NCBI GenBank assembly: GCA_035369865.1
Contig: DAOOVG010000066.1
Location: 1-13,102, forward strand
DNA: 13,102 nt
Direction: 5' to 3'
From: MVYY01 sp035369865
GTDB lineage: Bacteria > Bacteroidota > Bacteroidia > Bacteroidales > Paludibacteraceae
The notes below the pieces were generated by a model. The model saw only the letters and a list, made by a program, of their open reading frames with translations, was not told the origin of the DNA and made no database searches. The position numbers and the translations under genes are program-made. Below, one piece after another: positions 1 through 6,260 of this stretch (position 1 is the first letter of the stretch; the number at the start of each line of letters is the position of its first letter).

Positions 1-131
1 AAAATATACCCTAATTTATCCCTCTTAAAGTAGGATACTTTGCGGATAATCATTAATTTTTTATAACTATTTTCTGAAAAATATACCATAATTTATCCCT
101 TTATGTTAGGAAACTTTGCGGATAATCATTT
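1..131. repeat. Two degenerate direct repeat copies with hairpin potential
   Basis: Two copies of a ~54-bp unit lie at about 1-54 and 78-130, with a period of 76-77 bp. Both contain AATTTATCCCT near the left end and ACTTTGCGGATAATCATT near the right end; the middle differs and carries a 1-bp indel. Each copy has outer inverted arms TTATCC and GGATAA (16-21 with 44-49; 93-98 with 120-125). Copy 1 also has a perfect inner hairpin AAAGTA-GGA-TACTTT at 27-41, while copy 2 keeps only GTT-AGGA-AAC at 105-114. No reading frame covers them. I do not recognise the family; a small dispersed repeat or an RNA leader element are both possible. Confidence 0.75.
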
Positions 132-179
132 AAAATATTTATTGCTTGATTAAACATCTTTATTTTAGTTTGCTAAAAC

Positions 180-245
180 ACTTAAAATACAATAACATAC
201 GAAAATTTTTCAGAAAATTTTAAGTATTTTTTTTACCCTTTTTTA
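180..245 (+). terminator. Possible weak A/T-only terminator-like hairpin
   Basis: ACTTAAAAT at 180-188 is the exact inverse complement of ATTTTAAGT at 217-225, and the second arm runs into a T-rich tract (226-234 and 240-245). It could end a plus-strand transcript entering from left of the window. The stem has one G/C pair and a 28-nt loop, so it may be chance in AT-rich DNA. Confidence 0.25.
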
Positions 246-261
246 TAACAAAAAAATAAAC

Positions 262-269
262 TAATTTTG
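262..269 (+). promoter_or_regulatory. Candidate Bacteroidota -7 box for rnr
   Basis: TAATTTTG matches the Bacteroidota -7 consensus TAnnTTTG exactly and would give rnr a leader of about 115 nt. No clear -33 TTG/TTTG is seen about 20 nt upstream, which weakens the call. The same octamer is expected by chance now and then in such AT-rich DNA. Confidence 0.35.
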
Positions 270-332
270 AAAGACTTTTCGGAGGGGACTTAACATTACA
301 TTATTCCAAATTAAATTTACATTCTGTATCAA

Positions 333-390
333 TTGCAGATAATCATTTTTAAAACATTGGATTTTAATCATTTTTTATAACTCACTTTTA
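333..390. repeat. Partial third copy of the upstream repeat
   Basis: The stretch TTGCAGATAATCATTTTT at 333-350 matches the right end of the two copies further left (TTTGCGGATAATCATT). Bases 367-380 (AATCATTTTTTATAAC) resemble the tail that follows copy 1 at about 48-67. The left half with the hairpin arm TTATCC is absent. The fragment ends at the rnr start codon, so it forms part of that gene's leader if the promoter at 262-269 is real. Confidence 0.5.
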
Positions 391-2522
391 TGTCCAAAAA
401 AAGAAAAATAAGCAGTCATTTACCTAAAAAAGAACTAATTCACTATATTACCACTATTTTTAATGAAAATCCTGAAAGAACATTCAATTACCGACAAATT
501 GCGGCTGCTTTGAATATTCATTCCTCTTCACAACGCATATATATCCGCGGATTATTAGAAGAATTAGCAGAAGAAGATTTTTTAATTGAAGTTTCGCAAG
601 GAAAATTTAAAGCCAATGTACGTAGTAAATATGTAGAAGGCATTGTTACGCGTACAGGTGTTAAAACATACGTGATACCAAACGATGGAGGAGACAAAAT
701 CTTTATCCCTGAACGTAAAACTAACCATGCGTTACCAAACGACCGCGTAAAAGTTCTTCTCTATGCTCACAGACATAATCAACCGCTTGAAGGAGAAGTT
801 ATTGAAATTTTAGAACGTTCTCAGAATACTTTTGTTGGTATATTAGAAGTTTCCGATAATTTTGCCTTCCTGGTGATAGATAATCATATTATGAGTAATG
901 ATATATTTATTCCAAAAAATAAATTGAAAAATGGCAAAAGTGGACAAAAAGCAGTAGTAAAAATCGTTGATTGGACATCAGAAATGAAAAGTCCAATAGG
1001 TGAGGTTGTTGACATATTAGGTAATAAAGGCGAAAACGACACAGAAATGCATGCTATTTTAGCCGAATTTGGCTTGCCTTATCAATATCCTGCTGAAGTT
1101 GAGAAAGCGGCCAATAAAATTGATGCAGGAATAACTCCACAAGAAATTGCCAAACGAATAGATATGCGTGATGTGGTAACCTTTACCATTGATCCTCGTG
1201 AGGCTAAAGATTTTGACGATGCTTTATCTATCCGTCAATTAGAAAATGGACTATGGGAAATTGGTGTACATATTGCCGACGTCACACATTATGTTCAACC
1301 AAACAGTATGATTGATCAAGAAGCTCAAAAACGTGGTACTTCTATCTATCTGGTTGATAGAACAATTCCTATGCTCCCTGAACGACTTTCGAATAATATT
1401 TGTTCTTTGCTACCGAACGAAGATAGATTGACTTATTCCGTAATTTTTCAACTGAATGATAAGGCAGAAGTGACAAACTATCAAATTGCTCGTACGGTGA
1501 TACGTAGCAAACAACGCTTTACTTACGAAGAAGTTCAAAAGGTTATCGAGTCGGGCGAAGGAGACTACAAAAATGAAATTTTAAAATTAAATGAATTAGC
1601 ACAAATTCTTCGAAAAAATCGTTTAAATAATGGTGCAATTAATTTTGAACGAGTAGAAGTACAATTTGAAATTGACAAAAAAGGAAGACCTCTTTCAGTA
1701 TTCTTTAAAGAACAAAAAGAAGCCAACCAGTTAATTGAAGAATTTATGCTACTGGCAAACAAAACAGTGGCAACTCACATTGGAAAACCACAGAACGGAA
1801 AAAAAGCCAAGACATTTGTGTATAGAATTCACGAATCGCCTGATGCACAAAAACTGAAAGATTTTGCCAGCTTTATTAAAAAATTTGGCTACCAATTCAA
1901 AACTTCCTTGCCCAAATCTAAAATTTCAAATGAAATGAATAAATTATTAAATGATATACAAGGGAAAAAGGAACAAAATTTAGTTGAAACATTAGCTATC
2001 CGTTCTATGGCAAAAGCCATTTATTCTACAAAAAATATAGGCCATTATGGCTTAGCTTTCGATTATTATACTCATTTCACTTCACCCATTCGTAGATATC
2101 CTGATATGATGGTGCATCGTTTATTAACTCGCTATCTGGCAAATGGTCGCAGTGTGAACACAGAAGAATGGGAACAATATTGTGAGCATAGTTCCGATAT
2201 GGAGCAACTGGCTGCTAAAGCTGAAAGAGAATCCATTAAATACAAACAGGTTGAATTTATGTCGGAAAGAGTAGGACAAATTTATAATGGAATTATTTCA
2301 GGAGTTACTGAATGGGGTATTTATGTGGAGTTAATAGAAAATAAATGTGAAGGAATGATTCCAATTCGCAATTTAGATGATGATTATTACATTTTTGACG
2401 AAAAGAATTATTGCCTTGTGGGAAGACATTATCAAAAACGTTATCGTTTGGGCGATGAGATAAAAATAAAAGTAGTAAAAGCAAATCTGGATAGAAAAGA
2501 ATTAGATTTTGCTTTAGCTTGA
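390..2522 (+). CDS. rnr: Ribonuclease R (RNB-family 3'-5' exoribonuclease)
   Basis: Cytoplasmic processive 3'-5' exoribonuclease that hydrolyses RNA to small fragments and, in characterised members, degrades structured RNA such as rRNA fragments and defective mRNA. The 710-aa product shows the family order: winged-helix N-terminal domain (about 14-77), two OB-fold cold-shock domains (about 80-140 and 145-210), the RNB catalytic domain (about 257-585), and a C-terminal S1 domain (about 628-708). The metal-binding motif DPREAKDFDDA places the four catalytic aspartates at D268, D274, D276 and D277. The family segment HFTSPIRRYPD is at 562-572. The protein stops right after S1 and lacks the long Lys-rich tail of the E. 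coli enzyme (813 aa). The ATG at 390 puts the winged helix near the N-terminus as expected. No Shine-Dalgarno is visible. It is monocistronic; the next gene is a tRNA with its own promoter. Assignment is firm. Confidence 0.97.
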   Translation: MSKKRKISSHLPKKELIHYITTIFNENPERTFNYRQIAAALNIHSSSQRIYIRGLLEELAEEDFLIEVSQGKFKANVRSKYVEGIVTRTGVKTYVIPNDGGDKIFIPERKTNHALPNDRVKVLLYAHRHNQPLEGEVIEILERSQNTFVGILEVSDNFAFLVIDNHIMSNDIFIPKNKLKNGKSGQKAVVKIVDWTSEMKSPIGEVVDILGNKGENDTEMHAILAEFGLPYQYPAEVEKAANKIDAGITPQEIAKRIDMRDVVTFTIDPREAKDFDDALSIRQLENGLWEIGVHIADVTHYVQPNSMIDQEAQKRGTSIYLVDRTIPMLPERLSNNICSLLPNEDRLTYSVIFQLNDKAEVTNYQIARTVIRSKQRFTYEEVQKVIESGEGDYKNEILKLNELAQILRKNRLNNGAINFERVEVQFEIDKKGRPLSVFFKEQKEANQLIEEFMLLANKTVATHIGKPQNGKKAKTFVYRIHESPDAQKLKDFASFIKKFGYQFKTSLPKSKISNEMNKLLNDIQGKKEQNLVETLAIRSMAKAIYSTKNIGHYGLAFDYYTHFTSPIRRYPDMMVHRLLTRYLANGRSVNTEEWEQYCEHSSDMEQLAAKAERESIKYKQVEFMSERVGQIYNGIISGVTEWGIYVELIENKCEGMIPIRNLDDDYYIFDEKNYCLVGRHYQKRYRLGDEIKIKVVKANLDRKELDFALA

Positions 2523-2559
2523 TGCTTATGTAGTTTTTCTGATTTTTTAAAAAAGAAGA

Positions 2560-2590
2560 TTGCTATTTTTAAAAAATAACCCTATCTTTG
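2560..2590 (+). promoter_or_regulatory. Bacteroidota-type promoter of tRNA-Arg
   Basis: TATCTTTG at 2583-2590 matches the -7 consensus TAnnTTTG exactly. TTG at 2560-2562 lies 20 nt upstream of it, the right distance for a -33 element. The box ends 17 nt before the mature tRNA 5' end, so a short leader would be removed by RNase P. This is the best promoter in the window and supports the Bacteroidota assignment. Confidence 0.75.
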
Positions 2591-2607
2591 CAAACACAAA
2601 AAAAAGA

Positions 2608-2681
2608 GGCCCCGTAGCTTAATTGAATAGAGCATCTGACTACGGATCAGAAGGTTACAGGTTTGAGTCCTGTCGGGGTCA
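2608..2681 (+). tRNA. tRNA-Arg (anticodon ACG)
   Basis: A complete 74-nt cloverleaf can be folded by hand. The acceptor stem pairs GGCCCCG (2608-2614) with CGGGGTC (2674-2680), with one G-T pair and discriminator A2681. The D stem pairs GCTT with GAGC. The anticodon stem TCTGA/TCAGA encloses loop CTACGGA, giving anticodon ACG at 2642-2644. The T stem pairs ACAGG with CCTGT. ACG is read as ICG after A34 deamination and decodes CGU/CGC/CGA arginine codons. A20, an arginine identity base known from E. coli, is present. The CCA end is not encoded (CAA follows the discriminator), so a CCA-adding enzyme is needed. The canonical G19 and C56 are A and T here, which keeps a pair at that tertiary contact. 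Confidence 0.96.
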
Positions 2682-2686
2682 CAAAT

Positions 2687-2720
2687 AAAGAGACTTTTAA
2701 AAACAAAAGGTCTCTTTTTT
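2687..2720 (+). terminator. Rho-independent terminator of tRNA-Arg
   Basis: AAAGAGAC (2687-2694) pairs with GTCTCTTT (2710-2717). The stem continues with TTTT (2695-2698) against AAAA (2705-2708) across a single bulged G, and a T run follows to 2720. It lies 5 nt after the tRNA. Read on the minus strand the hairpin is followed by TTTATTT, so it could also stop minus-strand transcripts leaving the transporter gene. Confidence 0.85.
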
Positions 2721-2769
2721 ATTTTTCAAAGGATTTTTCTTCCAGAATTTTGAAAAAAATGAACTGAAA

Positions 2770-2812
2770 CCCAATGCTAATCGGCTTTTAAGAGCATTCT
2801 ATTAGATTTGGG
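2770..2812. repeat. Imperfect inverted repeat between the convergent units
   Basis: CCCAA-TG-CTAAT (2770-2781) faces ATTAG-AT-TTGGG (2801-2812), giving two 5-bp helices around a 2x2 internal loop and a 19-nt loop. An alternative 6-bp stem AATGCT/AGCATT (2773-2778 with 2793-2798) competes with it. It lies 3' of the transporter gene. On the minus strand a T-rich stretch comes only some 12 nt later, so it is not a classical terminator; it may protect or process an mRNA 3' end. The rest of 2682-2853 shows no gene. Confidence 0.4.
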
Positions 2813-2853
2813 AATTCAAAAAAAATTTTAAGATTTCCATAAACAATAAAAAA

Positions 2854-3711
2854 TCATTCGATTGACAAAGAAATCATAGCGATAGTTGCTAATATAAGAC
2901 CTACTAATAAGATAGTACTTGGAAAAACAGAATAAATAATTAATGATAAAACAATGGTTATTAAGGGTGCAAGGCCAGTCATAGGAGAAACGATAATAGC
3001 ATTTCCGTAGCGATAAGCATAGACGAGTGTAAGAGCACCAATAGCATTCAGAATTTGACTAAAAAAAGAAAAAAGAATATTGTGCCAACCAGTATCTATT
3101 CGTGCATTAAAATCAGTCATAAAATAAGCTATAGGAGCTAAAATTATTGCCGTAATAGTCATATAAATGAAAACACTTTCTGCCTTCATTGATTTATTGG
3201 CAAATTTCATAATGAAGCCCTGTACTCCCCACATTAAAAAAACGAGCGATGAAAGAATAATCCAAATATATCCTTTTACATGGGAATCAGCTGGTTTATA
3301 AGAGAGCAAAAAAATAGCAAGTAAAGCTGCAACAATACCTATTTTTTGCCAATTTGTTGCTTTTTCATGTAAAAAAATTAGCGATAAAGTAATGGTGACG
3401 ACAGGAGACATTGAAACAAATGGAAATACAATATAAGCAGGACCAAGTCGTAATGCTTCAAATAATATTAATTGACCACCTGCACCTAATAACCCAACTG
3501 AACTGCCTAAAAAAACTGATTTTAAAGCTGTATCTATTTTACCTCTTATAATATATAAAGCCACTAATGCACAGGGAATCATTGAAAAAGACCATGTAAT
3601 ATATCCAAAAGTTGCAGGGAATCCATTTTTTTCAGGAATTTCAATCAGCGCACCCCAAATACCCCAAGTGAAAGTCGTAATCAAAGCATAAAATAGCCAC
3701 TTTTTCTTCAT
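2854..3711 (-). CDS. EamA/DMT-family inner-membrane transporter
   Basis: A very hydrophobic 285-aa protein with ten predicted membrane helices in two EamA repeats of about 140 residues, the usual build of the drug/metabolite transporter superfamily. Counting from the ATG at 3711, helices fall roughly at 4-23, 36-55, 67-87, 92-112, 122-138, 147-167, 180-198, 211-231, 238-259 and 265-283. The segment WGIWGALIEIPEKNGFP follows the first helix and is the most recognisable stretch. The frame extends to a TTG at 3726, but the ATG at 3711 (MKKKWLFYAL) puts Lys residues directly before helix 1 and is preferred. Family members move amino acids, nucleotide sugars, sugars or other metabolites; the substrate cannot be read from sequence. 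It lies 70 bp behind the DUF4874/DUF4832 gene on the same strand with no clear terminator between, so it may share that transcript, but a role in glycan use is only inferred. Confidence 0.88.
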   Translation of the reverse strand: MKKKWLFYALITTFTWGIWGALIEIPEKNGFPATFGYITWSFSMIPCALVALYIIRGKIDTALKSVFLGSSVGLLGAGGQLILFEALRLGPAYIVFPFVSMSPVVTITLSLIFLHEKATNWQKIGIVAALLAIFLLSYKPADSHVKGYIWIILSSLVFLMWGVQGFIMKFANKSMKAESVFIYMTITAIILAPIAYFMTDFNARIDTGWHNILFSFFSQILNAIGALTLVYAYRYGNAIIVSPMTGLAPLITIVLSLIIYSVFPSTILLVGLILATIAMISLSIE

Positions 3712-3781
3712 CTGAAATTTTTTCAATAAAAAATTATACCCTTTTTCGAAAAATTGTTTTTCTAATGAGACGATTAGTAAA

Positions 3782-5176
3782 TCAATTAACTTTTAATGAA
3801 TAAATTTTATTATAACCAGTATTATTATCCCACACATTATTGTTTGCCAAATGAATACTAAATTCAGGTCGATTAGCCAAAATTGACTTCGGGTCAGGTA
3901 AATTTAAATAAACATTGTATTCATTGCTTTTCATTTCAAGAGGGAGAGGATATTTTATGTTAATCTCATATTGACCTCCTGCAAACCAAAAACGGGGATC
4001 AACATTTATCTGACAAATAAATTTTTGAGAACTATCAGATTTTGAAATAAATATTAATTCAACATTTCTTGGATTCATAGGCGATGCAAACCCCGTATTT
4101 TTAATTTTTAATTTAACTTCAAAATCTTTACCTGCTTCCGGATTTTTACTAAATTTCCCTTCTGTTAATGATAGACGATACCCTAATCTTTTAGTTATTT
4201 CCTCCATACATCCATTTGTCTTCCAACCATTTAAAACAGAAGGATGATAATCTGAATTTAAATATGACCAATGATATTTTTCCATTTGTAACACCGCATT
4301 ATCACAGCCTGAATAACTAGATAAGCCACACGTTTCTCCTCCCATCACTACATATTTAGTTTCTGCTTCCCAGAACGCTCTTTCCTGGGAATTACTAAAG
4401 GTTCCAACATCATTAGAGCTTGCTAAAAAACAATCATTGTGACAAGCTATCCTTGATAAATCTGACTGATTAAAGGCAGTAGCAAGAGTTATAGTATCCG
4501 AATAATTCAGATTAAAACATTTCAATTTAAATTTCGGAGTACGAACACAAATCATTCGTTCTGTAGGTAAAGCTTGTAAAAGTGCATCCAAAACCGCCCT
4601 ACGTGGTGCATAATCTTCGGGAGTAGTAAGTGTCATATTAAAATGAGTAGTATAATACCATTCTCCCCAAACCCCAATAAAACCTGCTTCCATAACATAA
4701 ATAACATCAGAATATTCAATCAAATAAGGAGTTATTTGTTGTATATGATTTAAGACAATATCTTGTGGGGCATCCCATGGCTTTTCTGATTCACTTGAAC
4801 TATATGCAAAACGCAAAACACATTTACATCCGCCATCCCGTAAAGCTTTCATATTAGTTTCTAATCGAGATAAAAACTCATTTGAAATAGGTTTATCCTT
4901 AAAATCTTTTAAATAATAAATAGTTAAGAGTAAACTATTTCCTTTTGCTCTTACCGATTTTACAATTGAAGGAGTTAAAACGTTAGAGTTGGTTGTACTA
5001 AATTCATAATGACTATAAAAACCACGCTCAGGATTTATAATAGCAGAATCAGATATAACATAATTAACTTTTACAAATTCATCGCTATCATCACTAACAG
5101 GAGAATTGCTGCTACAGGAAAAAATTGATACTAGTAAAAATGAAATAAAAACAACACAGAAAATTAGTCTGTTCAT
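3782..5176 (-). CDS. DUF4874/DUF4832 lipoprotein, candidate glycosidase
   Basis: Secreted lipoprotein of 464 aa from the ATG at 5176. The N-terminus MNRLIFCVVFISFLLVSIFSC is a lipoprotein signal peptide with lipid-modified C21. The segment NPERGFYSHYEF (48-59) opens a region resembling DUF4874 (about 45-200), followed by a DUF4832-like region (about 210-330) and a C-terminal beta-rich part (about 335-464) with a CARDB/Fn3-like look. Two glutamates stand out: E172 in GVWGEWYY and E281 in VVMGGETC, each after a hydrophobic strand, as expected for a TIM-barrel retaining glycosidase. That is inference; both Pfam families are, to my knowledge, uncharacterised. The frame can be extended to ATGs at 5203 and 5275. 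The 5275 start is rejected because its first codons are the hairpin arm and T run of the preceding gene's terminator. The ATGs at 5203 and 5176 lie in a 27-bp in-frame duplication, so either could serve. A separate transcript is likely. Confidence 0.85.
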   Translation of the reverse strand: MNRLIFCVVFISFLLVSIFSCSSNSPVSDDSDEFVKVNYVISDSAIINPERGFYSHYEFSTTNSNVLTPSIVKSVRAKGNSLLLTIYYLKDFKDKPISNEFLSRLETNMKALRDGGCKCVLRFAYSSSESEKPWDAPQDIVLNHIQQITPYLIEYSDVIYVMEAGFIGVWGEWYYTTHFNMTLTTPEDYAPRRAVLDALLQALPTERMICVRTPKFKLKCFNLNYSDTITLATAFNQSDLSRIACHNDCFLASSNDVGTFSNSQERAFWEAETKYVVMGGETCGLSSYSGCDNAVLQMEKYHWSYLNSDYHPSVLNGWKTNGCMEEITKRLGYRLSLTEGKFSKNPEAGKDFEVKLKIKNTGFASPMNPRNVELIFISKSDSSQKFICQINVDPRFWFAGGQYEINIKYPLPLEMKSNEYNVYLNLPDPKSILANRPEFSIHLANNNVWDNNTGYNKIYSLKVN

Positions 5177-5204
5177 AATGATAATGTTAATTAGTCTGTT
5201 CATA
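5162..5204. repeat. 27-bp in-frame tandem duplication of a start region
   Basis: AATTAGTCTGTTCATA occurs at 5162-5177 and again at 5189-5204. Read on the minus strand each copy gives TATGAACAGACTAATT, encoding MNRLI, and the copies are nine codons apart (MNRLINIII followed by MNRLIF). The result is two in-frame ATGs with the same immediate context. The likely origin is slippage or a short tandem duplication. Confidence 0.85.
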
Positions 5205-5208
5205 GTAA

Positions 5209-5216
5209 CAATATTA
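5209..5216 (-). promoter_or_regulatory. Weak -7-like box before the DUF4874/DUF4832 gene
   Basis: On the minus strand TAATATTG matches TAnnTTTG at all but one of the fixed positions. It lies downstream of the terminator at 5258-5308. No good -33 TTG is seen about 20 nt upstream. If used, transcription would begin very near the ATG at 5203, favouring the ATG at 5176 as start. Confidence 0.25.
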
Positions 5217-5251
5217 AGAAAAAATTGATGAAATGAAAAAATAGCGATTAA

Positions 5252-5308
5252 ATAAAAAAACTTGCAGGTACACATTAACTAAGCAATTCGAAACTGTACC
5301 TGCAAATT
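5252..5308 (-). terminator. Rho-independent terminator at the end of the PUL core
   Basis: A perfect 10-bp inverted repeat, TTGCAGGTAC (5262-5271) and GTACCTGCAA (5296-5305), encloses 24 nt. On the minus strand the right arm is read first, and after the second arm comes G and a run of T (5254-5260). A T-G pair and two A-T pairs can extend the stem. It begins about 20 nt after the stop codon of the PKD lipoprotein gene and fits an intrinsic terminator for the GH36-SusC-SusD-PKD unit. Confidence 0.85.
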
Positions 5309-5327
5309 CTTTAATAATTGAGTTATT

Positions 5328-6209
5328 TCACAACTTAACTGTTAATAAAGGAGCTTTAACATCCGAACTTGCACTTACAGCAGGAAGTGCACCAGTTTCA
5401 GCCCAATCAGCATTAGAAGAAAATATGCCAAATTTAATTTCATCACCAAAAGTTGTAGGTATTAATTCTTTTGTAATTCGAGCTTCTAATTCTACAATTG
5501 TTCCACTGACAGTTTTTAAATTAGACATAGAAATAACACCACTACCTGCAGGAACTGCCTCAACCCATTCCCAACCATCTTGTGGCTTATCAGCTGGCCA
5601 GTTATAAACCGCAGCATCTGCCATACCTTCATTAAGAAAACCTTCAATCAAATAGTCTGCTCCACAAGGATCCCATAACCATGAATTACCTCCTGTAGCA
5701 GCGTTGTTATCTGAATTAATAAAAATATCCAGAGGTGCAACTTGTACCTGATCCAGTTTCAAATAAAAGTAAATGAAATTTTCATCAGCACAAACTTTCA
5801 ATTCTTTTAAAGCTGTCAAAGAAGCACCTTCTGGAAGTGTTGCAGTTGCTAATTTATCAGCAGGGACATCAGACCAATCAGAAAAATTACCATCTATTTT
5901 AATAAGAGGCTTTGAAATAGAAACCTGATCAGTATAAGTACTACTTTCTCCATCATTCATGGCAGTCAATATTACTGTAAATGTACCCGAAGTTGAATAG
6001 AGATGAACCGGATTTTCTTCAGATGAAGTTGTATTGTCACCAAAATCCCAGGAATAGCTGGTTGCATTTTGTGACAAATTAGTAAAGAAAACACTGTCCC
6101 CATGAACTTCGTAAGAAAATAAAGCTTTCGGAACAACTTTATCCGAACTACAAGCAGTTATTAATAGCGTAACTACTGCTAAAAACATTAAATTAATGAT
6201 TTTTTTCAT
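5328..6209 (-). CDS. PKD-domain surface lipoprotein, SusE/F-like position
   Basis: A 293-aa lipoprotein with signal peptide MKKIINLMFLAVVTLLITAC and lipidated C20. Residues about 28-99 form a PKD domain, with the signature YSWDFGDNTTSSEENPVHLY (52-71) followed by the SGTFTVILTA strand. Residues about 104-293 form a separate domain that opens with IDGNFSDWSDVP and contains VCADENFIYFYLKL (139-152); this resembles CBM9-like or DOMON-like beta-sandwich modules of secreted carbohydrate-binding proteins, though I cannot fix the family. It has no visible catalytic motif. The ATG at 6209 is 51 bp after the SusD stop, the place where Sus-type loci encode surface glycan-binding proteins, so glycan capture at the outer surface is the likely role. 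C140 and C182 are the only cysteines in the mature part beyond the lipid-modified one and might form a disulfide. The gene is followed by a strong terminator. Confidence 0.88.
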   Translation of the reverse strand: MKKIINLMFLAVVTLLITACSSDKVVPKALFSYEVHGDSVFFTNLSQNATSYSWDFGDNTTSSEENPVHLYSTSGTFTVILTAMNDGESSTYTDQVSISKPLIKIDGNFSDWSDVPADKLATATLPEGASLTALKELKVCADENFIYFYLKLDQVQVAPLDIFINSDNNAATGGNSWLWDPCGADYLIEGFLNEGMADAAVYNWPADKPQDGWEWVEAVPAGSGVISMSNLKTVSGTIVELEARITKELIPTTFGDEIKFGIFSSNADWAETGALPAVSASSDVKAPLLTVKL

Positions 6210-6260
6210 AATGATTTTAATTTTAAAAATTAATAAATAGAAATAATTTTAGAATTTGAA

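Noticed and set aside
1..131. CRISPR array
   Set aside because: Only two diverged copies with one spacer-sized gap and no cas genes; the copies are too long and too dissimilar.
1565..1762. Minus-strand open frame of 65 codons within rnr
   Set aside because: It is antisense to the well-conserved catalytic region of RNase R, and its product has no recognisable feature.
2608..2850. tRNA-Arg as an integration site for the PUL
   Set aside because: I saw no second copy of the tRNA 3' end, no integrase and no direct repeats flanking the minus-strand block in the window.
3709..3726. TTG at 3724-3726 as start of the EamA transporter
   Set aside because: The ATG at 3709-3711 begins MKKKW directly before the first helix, as expected for the family; the five extra residues add nothing recognisable.
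5177..5275. N-terminal extension of the DUF4874/DUF4832 protein from the ATG at 5275
   Set aside because: Its first codons coincide with the terminator hairpin arm and T tract of the preceding gene, and it would bury the lipoprotein signal peptide behind 33 residues.
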